Source: Colwellia sp. (GTDB lineage: Bacteria; Pseudomonadota; Gammaproteobacteria; Enterobacterales; Alteromonadaceae). From it: a stretch of DNA of 64,000 nt. Within the stretch, counting starts at the first letter, position 1; each line of letters opens with the position of its first letter. The notes below the pieces were generated by a model. That model did no database searches. It was not told where the DNA came from and saw only the letters and a program-made list of their open reading frames with translations. The stretch covers positions 62,001 through 126,000 of the forward strand of contig JABSOW010000003.1 of assembly GCA_013215465.1 (NCBI GenBank). Reading direction: 5' to 3'. Positions 56,137-64,000 of the stretch are shown here, piece by piece. Position numbers and translations under genes: made by a program.

Positions 56137-57186
56137 ATGAGTTTAAGTAATAAATTTAAAAAAAAATTATTGAACCTTTTATTAAAGTGTATAAATAATG
56201 CAAAAATCCAACAAAGTCTGCACGATTCTATCAAATTATCTAAACAAGACTTAGGTCGTCTCCGTAATGAAGAGACCCCGTATGATCACTTTATAAATAA
56301 TGAATCAAATAATCTAATAACATCTGAACGTGATGACATAGTCTTCATCACTAGCCGTTTTAGAAGCGGCTCAACCCTACTATGGAATATATTTAGAAAC
56401 ATTGATGGCTGCACATCATATTACGAACCATTCAACGAACGTCGTTGGTTTGACAAAACAACTAGAGGCGAGCATGTTGATTCAACTCATATTGGGGTAG
56501 ACGATTACTCAAGCGAATATGATGATATGGAACACTTAGGTCAATATTATAAAGAAAACTGGATCAGAGAAGGTTTGTTCATGGATGCCAATACTTGGGC
56601 ACCTGATATGAAAGCATACATTTGTGAGTTAATTAATAAAGCCGAAGGTCGCCCGGTTTTACAATTCAACCGTATTGATTTTCGTTTACCCTGGTTAAAA
56701 CAGCATTTCCCTAACGCAAAATTTATTCACCTACACCGTCATCCCAGAGATCAATGGTATTCATTTCTAACTGACAAAAAATTGATGACCAAAGATAACA
56801 TTGAAAACACCTACATAGATGGTTTCTATTTAAATTCATGGTGTGATGATTTAGCAAAACATTTCCCTTTTTTAGACCAGAGAACGACTACACATCCCTA
56901 CCAACGCTTTTACTATCTCTGGAAGTTATCTTACCTGTACGGTAAAAAAGAATCTGATCAGAGTATTAGTCTTAAACAACTTACACAAGACCCAAATAAT
57001 GTTTTACAAGGCATCTTCACAGAGTTAAATATCGATAATAAACACCTTAAGAAAGCGGCATCTGTTATAGAGAAACAAGGTGTAGATAAGTGGAAAGAAT
57101 TTGCCGATAATGACTGGTTTGAAAAACTTGAAAAAGAATGTGAATTAGAACTTACCACATTTCTTAATTCGCTAAGTGCTGGTTAA
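56137..57186 (+). CDS. sulfotransferase family protein
   Basis: The 349-residue protein has the PAPS-binding 5'-phosphosulfate loop 'RFRSGSTLLW' (about 75-84) and the 3'-phosphate-binding motif 'HLHRHPRDQWYS' (about 199-210), in the usual order. It should transfer sulfate from PAPS to a hydroxyl of the polysaccharide. The start is 9 bp after the preceding gene, so they form one operon. No PAPS synthesis gene is in the window. Confidence 0.85.
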   Translation: MSLSNKFKKKLLNLLLKCINNAKIQQSLHDSIKLSKQDLGRLRNEETPYDHFINNESNNLITSERDDIVFITSRFRSGSTLLWNIFRNIDGCTSYYEPFNERRWFDKTTRGEHVDSTHIGVDDYSSEYDDMEHLGQYYKENWIREGLFMDANTWAPDMKAYICELINKAEGRPVLQFNRIDFRLPWLKQHFPNAKFIHLHRHPRDQWYSFLTDKKLMTKDNIENTYIDGFYLNSWCDDLAKHFPFLDQRTTTHPYQRFYYLWKLSYLYGKKESDQSISLKQLTQDPNNVLQGIFTELNIDNKHLKKAASVIEKQGVDKWKEFADNDWFEKLEKECELELTTFLNSLSAG

Positions 57187-57201
57187 GCAATCATTATTAT
57201 A

Positions 57202-58074
57202 ATGGATATTGCCAGAGGGCTGGCCGCCTTACGGGTATTTTTTTACCATAAAAAACAAATAGTTGAACAATCACCCCCTTTATTATATGAACTAGCGAAA
57301 TATGGATATTTGGGTGTACCAATGTTTTTTGTTATTTATGGGTACGTAATAGCACATTCAGCTGAAGCATCTTTGTCAAATGGTTCTGATATTCAAGAAC
57401 AATTCAATGCCATTAATCCAGTGTACTGGTCATTAGCAATTCAATTTTACTTGTTAGTATATCTAGCCCTACACTGCAAAAAATATTCTATAACAATTCT
57501 ATTAATAGTTACTGCTGCAAGCTTTTTGAACCAAGTATTAGTCAGTGAATTGAACGGTGGTCTTTTCATTCATTATTGGCAAATGTTCGCTTGTGGACTT
57601 GCTTTAGCTTATTTACATAAGGGCAGTATTTACTTTCAGAAGATAATAACCAAACGCACTCTAATAATGTCATCATTCTTGAACATAATAATACTTATTT
57701 CGTTGTTAACTTATATTAGTTTCAATTCGATTATATCCAATTTTTCATTTGCCGTTGTCTTTGTATTAATGTTATGGGTAGTGTCGCCATTTAAAGAGGT
57801 TCTAATGCAAATAAAGCTGGGAGGGATAACAAAATACTTTCTAGAAATGTTCATAATTTTAGGCACTATATCTTATTTAATCTATCTTCTCCACGCCAAA
57901 CCTTATCAAATACCCGAAATGTTTGTTCGCCAGATTATAGAACCCAATAACATCACCTATGGGATATTAACAATTGTTCTAACTATAATACTTTGTGCTC
58001 CATTTTATTATTTTATTGAGCGAAAATTTATGAGTGAAAATCATTCAAAAACACATAAAAATCTAATTTATTGA
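57202..58074 (+). CDS. acyltransferase family 3 protein lacking its central helices
   Basis: The 290-residue protein starts 'MDIARGLAALRVFFYHKKQI' with the conserved His, goes to 'GVPMFFVIYGYVIAHSAEAS', then jumps to 'INPVYWSLAIQFYLLVYLAL', the block that normally follows 60-80 residues later. The missing stretch includes the 'RRFLRIYP' Arg-Tyr motif and one or two membrane helices. The conserved Glu before FYLL is also changed to Gln. This looks like an internal in-frame deletion, so it may be inactive or altered. No ribosome site is obvious. Full-length paralogues lie at 48.8 and 51.9 kb. Confidence 0.65.
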   Translation: MDIARGLAALRVFFYHKKQIVEQSPPLLYELAKYGYLGVPMFFVIYGYVIAHSAEASLSNGSDIQEQFNAINPVYWSLAIQFYLLVYLALHCKKYSITILLIVTAASFLNQVLVSELNGGLFIHYWQMFACGLALAYLHKGSIYFQKIITKRTLIMSSFLNIIILISLLTYISFNSIISNFSFAVVFVLMLWVVSPFKEVLMQIKLGGITKYFLEMFIILGTISYLIYLLHAKPYQIPEMFVRQIIEPNNITYGILTIVLTIILCAPFYYFIERKFMSENHSKTHKNLIY

Positions 58075-58094
58075 TATTTAGTAGAGACAAATAA

Positions 58095-59249
58095 ATGACA
58101 AAGAAAACCTTATTAATAAGTGAAATATTTCCACCAATAAATGGCGGTAGCGGCCGTTGGTTTTGGGAGCTTTATAACCGCTTACCTAGAAACGAATATC
58201 TTATTGCTGCTGGCACAACTGAAAATGACAAAGCATTTGATAAAACCCATGACTTGAACATTCAGCGTATAAACCTTACATCGCCAAGCTGGGGAATAAA
58301 AAGTTTAACCGGTTTAAAATTTTACTGGCGGGTATTTAATAACCTTAGAAAACTAATTAAACAACATAAAATAACGACGATTCATTGTGGGCGTTGTTTA
58401 CCTGAAGGTTTTATCGGCTATATATTTAAAAAAGTATTTAATATCCCTTACGTCTGTTATATCCACGGAGAAGACGTAGAAGCAGCAGCAACTAGCCGAG
58501 AGCTAAGTTGGATTGTACTTAAGGTGCTTTCAAACGCTTCAAGGTTGATTTGTAACAGCCAAAATACAGCCAATTTAATTCTTAATAATTGGCAAGCAAA
58601 CCCAGATAAAACGGAAATATTAAATCCTGGCTGCGATACAGAGCGGTTTATTCCTGCCGAAAAAAATGACGATGTTAAAGAATCTTTAGGCTGGAAAAAT
58701 AACCGAGTTATTTTAACTGTCGGTCGCCTTCAAAAACGTAAAGGCCAGGATATGCTTATAAAAGCATTACCGGAAATCAAAAAATCCATTCCAAATGTTC
58801 TATATGCCATTATTGGTGACGGTGCAGAAAAACAAGAATTGGAAGCATTAATACAAAAATTATCACTTCAGGATAATGTCATGTTTATGACAGAAAACAG
58901 CGATGAAAAAATGATCCTCGCTTACCAACAATGTGATGTTTTTACTCTACCAAACAGAACCTATAAACAAGACATTGAAGGTTTTGGTATGGTATTAGTT
59001 GAAGCACAAGCATGTGAAAAACCAGTAGTTGCCGGTGACTCAGGCGGAACAGCTGAAACTATGATAATTGGTGAAACAGGCTTTATTATAGATTGTACTA
59101 AACCAGAGCCAATAGCAGCTAAACTGACTGAGTTATTACAAAACCCTGAACAATGTAAAGTAATGGGTAAAAAAGCCAGGGAGCATGTAAAAAAATCATT
59201 AGACTGGAAAGTTCACACCGAAAAAGCTAAAACACTTTTTAATACTTAA
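58095..59249 (+). CDS. family 4 glycosyltransferase
   Basis: The 384-residue GT-B protein has 'ISEIFPPINGGSGRWFWELY' at the N-terminus, 'VCYIHGEDVEAAATSRELSW' in the acceptor half, 'ILTVGRLQKRKGQDMLIKAL' starting the donor half, 'YAIIGDGAEKQELEALI' and the EX7E motif 'IEGFGMVLVEAQACEKP'. It resembles PimB/PimA-like mannosyl or related transferases in this plan, but the sugar is not readable. It lies 20 bp after the acyltransferase fragment. Confidence 0.9.
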   Translation: MTKKTLLISEIFPPINGGSGRWFWELYNRLPRNEYLIAAGTTENDKAFDKTHDLNIQRINLTSPSWGIKSLTGLKFYWRVFNNLRKLIKQHKITTIHCGRCLPEGFIGYIFKKVFNIPYVCYIHGEDVEAAATSRELSWIVLKVLSNASRLICNSQNTANLILNNWQANPDKTEILNPGCDTERFIPAEKNDDVKESLGWKNNRVILTVGRLQKRKGQDMLIKALPEIKKSIPNVLYAIIGDGAEKQELEALIQKLSLQDNVMFMTENSDEKMILAYQQCDVFTLPNRTYKQDIEGFGMVLVEAQACEKPVVAGDSGGTAETMIIGETGFIIDCTKPEPIAAKLTELLQNPEQCKVMGKKAREHVKKSLDWKVHTEKAKTLFNT

Positions 59250-59313
59250 TTATAAATAATAGACATAAGCTTTAAATTTTATCATTAGAAAAAACAATAT
59301 TTATGGAAATATC

Positions 59314-60738
59314 ATGACAAAGGTTCGTCGCGCTTTAAAGTTTTCAATCATCGCAAACCATTTAGACAGTCTTTTAAACTTAATAGCTGTTGTTATTATT
59401 GCCCGGATCCTGACTCCTGATGAGTTAGGTATATTTGCTATTGCCAGTTCAATAGTTATTATTGCAAATTCACTAAAAACATTCGGCGTAGGCAATTATC
59501 TAGTTAAAAAAGCTGAACTAGGAAAAAATGATATTAAATCAGCTTTAGGGCTCAACTTCATAATTTCTGTAACTCTCGGACTTATATTAGCCTTAGCAGC
59601 ATATCCTGCCCAAATTTTTTATGAAAAAGATGATATAGGACTGCTGATGTTAATTCTCACAATCCCATTCTTTGTTTCACCATACGCAGCAAATGGCTTT
59701 GCACTATTAACCAGAGATTTCAGGTTTGATACTATATTCAAAATAGGTATTATTACACAGGCATCCAATCTGATCATGACCATAGGGCTTGTTTATTTAG
59801 GCTTTAGTTATTATGCACTTGCAATTTCTATGGCCGTGCAATCAATTATACAAACCTTCCTGGTACGCATTTTTGCCCCCGACTCAATGGAATGGATACC
59901 CAGATTTAAAGAAATGAAACACATAGCTAAATTCGGCTTTTATGTGACATTCAGCAACTTGTTCAACAAGATGAATATGATATCCCCTGACCTGATCATT
60001 GGTAAAATGGGCACGCCAACTATGGTCGCATATTATTCCAGAGGCTTAGGATTAATCAATTATATACACACTACACTTGCAATGGGCATTATGCAGGTAG
60101 CACTTCCATATTTCACTGATAGTAAAAAAAATGGGATGAGTATTGAGGACGCTTATTTAAAATCGACAGCGCTCATAAATGGTCTATTATTACCTGCTTT
60201 CGTAGTTGCATCTGTCATAAGTAAGACATTGGTTTTATTTGTCTTTGGTGACCAATGGACAGAAAGTGCAGGACTAGTGGCTACACTTTGTTTTTGGGCA
60301 TTTTTCAATAATATACATCCGCTTGTTTCTACGCTTTTAATTGCTGAAGACAAGGAAAAACACATGTTTATTGTTAATTTAATTTTTACAATCATCACAG
60401 TAATAACTATATTCATTGCTTTCCCTTCTGGACTTAATGCTATAGCACAAGCCATGATTGCAGTTTCTTTCGTCTATTTTATTACAATAAATGTAGTACT
60501 CACTGTCTATATGAAATTTTCAACACTGAAATTTATGCGATCGCAAATTAAGAATTTTATTCTTTGTTTAGGGTGTTATGCCATAGCCACCGGAATTACA
60601 AAAATAGATTTATTTATTGAGGCAACCACTTTAATTCAAATGCTTGTATTTTTATTGTTGATGGGAATTACATGGATATCGATCATATTTATGATTAAAC
60701 ATCCACTTCAGCAAGAATTTAAAAAAGTTTTTTTGTAA
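59314..60738 (+). CDS. oligosaccharide flippase (Wzx/MOP family)
   Basis: The 474-residue protein has about 12-14 membrane helices and the typical opening 'LNLIAVVIIARILTPDELGI'. It should flip lipid-linked repeat units to the periplasm, where the ligase/polymerase acts. The PST-family motif region 'YSRGLGLINYIHTTLAMGIM' is also present. Its presence in the same run as glycosyltransferases indicates a Wzx/Wzy-type assembly route rather than an ABC route. Confidence 0.92.
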   Translation: MTKVRRALKFSIIANHLDSLLNLIAVVIIARILTPDELGIFAIASSIVIIANSLKTFGVGNYLVKKAELGKNDIKSALGLNFIISVTLGLILALAAYPAQIFYEKDDIGLLMLILTIPFFVSPYAANGFALLTRDFRFDTIFKIGIITQASNLIMTIGLVYLGFSYYALAISMAVQSIIQTFLVRIFAPDSMEWIPRFKEMKHIAKFGFYVTFSNLFNKMNMISPDLIIGKMGTPTMVAYYSRGLGLINYIHTTLAMGIMQVALPYFTDSKKNGMSIEDAYLKSTALINGLLLPAFVVASVISKTLVLFVFGDQWTESAGLVATLCFWAFFNNIHPLVSTLLIAEDKEKHMFIVNLIFTIITVITIFIAFPSGLNAIAQAMIAVSFVYFITINVVLTVYMKFSTLKFMRSQIKNFILCLGCYAIATGITKIDLFIEATTLIQMLVFLLLMGITWISIIFMIKHPLQQEFKKVFL

Positions 60739-60754
60739 AGAAAATTAAAAATAA

Positions 60755-60796
60755 GCCTCTCAAGTCTGATATTATTACTAGGAAATTCAGAGAGGC
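60755..60796. repeat. 7-bp hairpin between wzx-like and last glycosyltransferase genes
   Basis: GCCTCTC at 60755-60761 pairs with GAGAGGC at 60790-60796 across a 28-nt loop. No U tract follows on the plus strand, but a T-rich run follows on the minus strand. It may be a weak minus-strand terminator or a processing site. Low weight. Confidence 0.35.
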
Positions 60797-60834
60797 ATAA
60801 ATCTACCCTTGGACATTAAGTAAGAGGTTTATTC

Positions 60835-61950
60835 ATGGACCAATCACCAAAAGAATTATTAATAGGCTTAACTGAACAACATGGAATGGCTGTTGAACAG
60901 GTTAATTATCCTCCCCAAAATATAAACTATATATTTTTAGAATACCTAAACAAAGGTCATCCTGTTATGCATAGCCCTCTTAAAGGATTTATGAGTTCCT
61001 TTGATGAAGGCGATTGTGATGCTATTGAGGCCATATTAACGCCAGCAAAAACTAAGAAGCCTTGGTTTTACTCTTTAGCTATGTATCAGGAAGCCTTGGC
61101 ATTCTCATTTTTGGGGTTACCTATCCCAAAAATGATTAGAGCCAAATATATGGAATACCTCTTTTCTCAAGACAACTTTAAAAAGCTGATTTTTTGGAGC
61201 GAGGCGGGGAAAAAAACCCTAACAAGTTATGGTAATGTGACTAACTCGGTAATTTTAGAAAAATCAACCGTTGTTTATCCCGCAATACGCAGTGTTGATG
61301 AACAGTTTATCCAATATAAAAAAGACCCGATAAATTTACTTTTTAATGGAAACTTTTTTATTAAAGGTGGCGTTAACGTTGTAGATGCTTTTGAAATTAT
61401 GCAAAAAGAATATCCTTCACTTCAACTCACTTTATGTTGTGATGAAGATATCGATTTTCATACGGGCGATGAAGAATTAAAGCAAAAGTACCTTAAAAAA
61501 ATAAGAGAAAATAAAAATATAACCATGGGTCGAGTACCAAGAGATACATTTCTCAATAAATTATTACCCAATACAGATATTTATGTATTGCCTACTTATG
61601 GTGACGCTTTTGGTTTTGCTGTACTAGAGGCAATGGCTTATGGAATACCGGTAATATCTACTAACTACATGGCTATTCCTGAGATGATGGTGCAAGGTGA
61701 AACGGGTTATATGATAAATATATCTCAATATGATTGCCTTAAAATGTTTAAGGGCTGTTATGTAACCATCCTGCCTTTAGATTTCAGCAATTATGTTACC
61801 AACACACTGGTTAAGTATTTAGCGGAATTACTTTCTTCAATTGAAATAAGAAAAAGTTTTGGTGCAAAAGCGATTGATATTACCAAATCTAAATTTTCAT
61901 TTGAGCAAAGAGCCCAACGAATGCACGACATCTATAGAAGCTCCTTGTAA
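60835..61950 (+). CDS. family 4 glycosyltransferase
   Basis: The 371-residue protein has a divergent N-terminal half with no clear nucleotide-sugar motif, then a recognisable GT4 donor half: 'INLLFNGNFFIKGGVNVVDA', 'NKLLPNTDIYVLPTYGDAFG', 'FAVLEAMAYGIPVISTNYMA' with the EX7E-like acidic pair. It follows the flippase at about 100 bp and is the last plus-strand gene of the run. The lower similarity of its first half to the other GT4 genes suggests a different acceptor. Confidence 0.8.
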   Translation: MDQSPKELLIGLTEQHGMAVEQVNYPPQNINYIFLEYLNKGHPVMHSPLKGFMSSFDEGDCDAIEAILTPAKTKKPWFYSLAMYQEALAFSFLGLPIPKMIRAKYMEYLFSQDNFKKLIFWSEAGKKTLTSYGNVTNSVILEKSTVVYPAIRSVDEQFIQYKKDPINLLFNGNFFIKGGVNVVDAFEIMQKEYPSLQLTLCCDEDIDFHTGDEELKQKYLKKIRENKNITMGRVPRDTFLNKLLPNTDIYVLPTYGDAFGFAVLEAMAYGIPVISTNYMAIPEMMVQGETGYMINISQYDCLKMFKGCYVTILPLDFSNYVTNTLVKYLAELLSSIEIRKSFGAKAIDITKSKFSFEQRAQRMHDIYRSSL

Positions 61951-62103
61951 AAATTACACCCTAAATTCTGAAGTAATTTGAACTTGGATAATTCAAAATT
62001 ATTGTAATGACTTTATATTTGTGAGATTAACTTTTTTAGATCTAACCTATTGAATTAAAATTAATAACTGCCATCCATAGCAGTTTGCTATCAAGTTTAA
62101 CTA

Positions 62104-63726
62104 TTAATTTATTTTATAAACATAAAACAAAGGAGGTCTGCTATATAAAGCTGTTGTATCGCCGTCCTTTAAAGAAACGTATAACAAGCCACTGTCAGCA
62201 TCATAACTTGCTCCTCTTAGCTCTGCATTTATAGGGGTATCAAACTTACCATATTCATAAGGACGAACGTCATGGGGTTCCATCAGGCCTTGTTTAACTT
62301 TAAGTAAGTCACTTACATGCCATAACCAAATATAATTATATCTTTCAGCAGCAATAAATGGGCAAGGCCCTCCACAGAGATTACCATCATTTTGAGTTAT
62401 CTTATAACCTAACCCTGACTCGTGACCACCAGAGTATCCCAATGTTACATAGGTGTTGCTTCCAGGCACAATAAAACCATGTGATGCTCCAGAGTTTCTT
62501 GTCCAAAGATCATTTTGTAAATCCTTGTTGTAAAGAATATCATCCTGATTTATAGACCCTTCACCATAAACCGTCTTGTCATACAATATATTTTGAGGGT
62601 AGTTAAAATCCAGTAATACTCCGCTTTTTATTACTGTGCCATGTTTGGCGTTGATTAAGCTATCTACATCCGTAAGGACAAACGCTGATGGACCAACCGA
62701 TAGCCTAGAAAGTATAGCGCCAGCAGAGAAACCACTTACATAGCGGCCACCTAAACTTTGCTGCCACTCTAATGGGATAGGCGTAATCCAACCCGCCGCA
62801 TGCATAGCACCTTCAAATTCAAAAGGTCCAATAATCTTACTTGTAGACAAATTATTTGCATCCTGAAATACCACCGTAGTATCGGTTTCCGAACCAGAAG
62901 CATCGTACCAATCCATATAATTGGCGATTAGTTTACCTTCAATTAAAGCCAGTCCTGTGATTCTGAAACGTTGGTCAATACCAGTATCAACACGACCAGT
63001 TTCGTGAAAATCTACAAAACCTTGAATTATATTTTCTTGTACTTTAAAGTCAGCCATATTTTGGCTATTTACAATTTCAGGTATGGCAAACTCAGCGATA
63101 GCCTGTTCTCTACTGTGCCCTACAATAAATAGGGAATGATTTGTTGGGTTGTATGCTATAACCCCAGGAGCATAACTTAGATTAGTGTAATTTGAATCTC
63201 CAAAAACTTCACCTGAAAATCTAAAGCCGCCTTGATATTCAAAAGAATCAATAGTTATTTCAGTAAAAAAACTACACGTTTCATTTTTGAAAGTCCCGCT
63301 CCATTCATCAAAACTGCCATCGTTACAAGTTCGAATTTGAGTTTCTTCTTCACAAACTTGGTCGCCCGTTACATTCAGCAGTTGATAGCTGATTCGCTGT
63401 TCATTTTCGTTATGTGCTATCAATCCACAAGAAAAAAAATTAGTTACTGTATCTACACTACAAGATTCAAATTGAAATGTGCCACTCCGTTCATTAAAAA
63501 TGCCATCATTACATGTACGGGACTGCACTTCTTCTTCACAAACATTATTGTGTGAAACAGATGAAGTTTTATAGCGTAATTGTTGTTCGTTTTCTCCGTG
63601 AGGAGTTGCGCCACATGATAGTTCAGTTACTATTTTTTTACTGTCTGCGATGCCTGCTGTTTGACTATTATCCTGGCATGCTGAAACAGCAATTATAATG
63701 ATGCTAGCAAGTATTAATCGGTACAT
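62104..63726 (-). CDS. lipoprotein with duplicated four-Cys module, unknown
   Basis: The 540-residue protein has a signal peptide with lipobox 'AVSACQDN' (Cys17). Two modules follow, C38-C63-C72-C89 and C100-C125-C134-C151, with identical Cys spacings (25, 9, 17) and shared text ('CEEE', 'RTCNDG', 'SGTF', 'C'), a clear 62-residue duplication. The rest (about 155-540) is beta-rich, with Trp/Tyr/Gly-heavy stretches, and may be a propeller-like fold, but I recognise no family. The ATG at 63726 is chosen because it gives a standard lipoprotein leader; 21 earlier residues are unlikely. It converges on the last glycosyltransferase. Confidence 0.75.
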   Translation of the reverse strand: MYRLILASIIIIAVSACQDNSQTAGIADSKKIVTELSCGATPHGENEQQLRYKTSSVSHNNVCEEEVQSRTCNDGIFNERSGTFQFESCSVDTVTNFFSCGLIAHNENEQRISYQLLNVTGDQVCEEETQIRTCNDGSFDEWSGTFKNETCSFFTEITIDSFEYQGGFRFSGEVFGDSNYTNLSYAPGVIAYNPTNHSLFIVGHSREQAIAEFAIPEIVNSQNMADFKVQENIIQGFVDFHETGRVDTGIDQRFRITGLALIEGKLIANYMDWYDASGSETDTTVVFQDANNLSTSKIIGPFEFEGAMHAAGWITPIPLEWQQSLGGRYVSGFSAGAILSRLSVGPSAFVLTDVDSLINAKHGTVIKSGVLLDFNYPQNILYDKTVYGEGSINQDDILYNKDLQNDLWTRNSGASHGFIVPGSNTYVTLGYSGGHESGLGYKITQNDGNLCGGPCPFIAAERYNYIWLWHVSDLLKVKQGLMEPHDVRPYEYGKFDTPINAELRGASYDADSGLLYVSLKDGDTTALYSRPPLFYVYKIN

Positions 63727-64000
63727 TGAAGGTCTCTGTTCTATAGATTTCAAACTCACTGTGAGCAAACATAATAATGCTAAAGTCAATACTTAGGTGG
63801 TGGATAGTATCATGTAATCATTACCAATGATTACTATTTCTTATTTATTCATTTTCTAGAGGTCCAGTTAACAATCACTATATATTTATCTATTTTTACT
63901 ATTTCATATATTTTCTGATATAGTTACTTCAGCTCGAAGCGCTTACTCTTTTAGGTTAAATAAAGTAACAGTAGTAGGCTTTCGAGCCCCCATTTCCGTC
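63727..64000. other. right-edge gap, nothing recognised
   Basis: The last 274 bases are A+T-rich and contain no complete gene or recognised repeat. A promoter of the lipoprotein gene should lie here. Confidence 0.5.

Noticed and set aside
60755-60796. Calling the hairpin after the flippase a plus-strand terminator
   Set aside because: It has a 28-nt loop and no U tract on that strand.
63232-63698. Plus-strand reading frames opposite the Cys-module lipoprotein
   Set aside because: They are antisense to the clearly coding duplicated modules and have no ribosome sites.

Overview
The window reads as chromosomal DNA of a cold-water marine gammaproteobacterium of the Alteromonadales, most like Colwellia or a close relative. 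This is inferred from the A+T-rich sequence, the typical gammaproteobacterial gene neighbourhoods (ubiE-ubiJ-ubiB, gpsA-secB-grxC-yibN opposite gpmI-envC-yibQ) and the many short intergenic repeats. No rRNA, tRNA, CRISPR array, prophage or classical IS element was seen.

Region 1 (about 0.1-19.6 kb) is mostly housekeeping. It holds an EamA permease, a nitrate/nitrite-sensor-type chemoreceptor, ubiquinone synthesis genes (ubiE, ubiJ, ubiB, with ubiK beyond rep), lysophospholipase pldB, cation exporter fieF, tRNA methyltransferase trmL, the gpsA-secB-grxC-rhodanese operon, gpmI-envC-yibQ, and a secreted trypsin-like protease. Its gaps carry a dispersed palindromic repeat, here called family A (core CGAGTTACGAAG), including a 106-bp tandem array, and a 160-bp fold-back element.

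Region 2 (about 19.7-32.7 kb) leads into polysaccharide synthesis. It has a patatin-like phospholipase, the PEP-CTERM/exosortase-associated acyltransferase, a first PrsT-like TPR lipoprotein, phosphomannomutase and GDP-mannose pyrophosphorylase (with a four-helix-bundle gene between them), then UDP-glucose dehydrogenase, a UDP-glucuronate 4-epimerase type enzyme, and an unusual ThiF-nitroreductase fusion.

Region 3 (about 33-62 kb) is a large exosortase-type (XrtA/PEP-CTERM) exopolysaccharide locus. It contains a PEP-CTERM protein with a good sigma-54-like promoter, a second PrsT-like lipoprotein, a CelD-like and a FemAB-like acyl/aminoacyl transferase, a lyase/hydrolase-like RIFT-barrel protein, five glycosyltransferases, a polysaccharide deacetylase, an asparagine-synthase-type amidotransferase, three acyltransferase-3 proteins (one lacking its middle), a GMC oxidoreductase with a small exported partner, an O-antigen-ligase-like protein, a membrane-anchored H-type lectin, a sulfotransferase and a Wzx-type flippase. 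A second repeat family (family B, REPs with GTCGG and GTCGC stems) fills this region around its own RAYT transposase. No exosortase, outer-membrane export channel, chain-length kinase or PrsK/PrsR regulator is present, so those parts must lie outside the window.

Together the genes suggest an anionic surface polysaccharide made from mannose and uronic acids and decorated with acyl groups, sulfate and probably amides or amino acids, coupled to PEP-CTERM protein sorting. The most novel points are the ThiF-nitroreductase fusion beside the uronic-acid genes, the lectin encoded antisense inside the operon, the small GMC partner, and two coding sequences whose ends were created by REP-like repeats.
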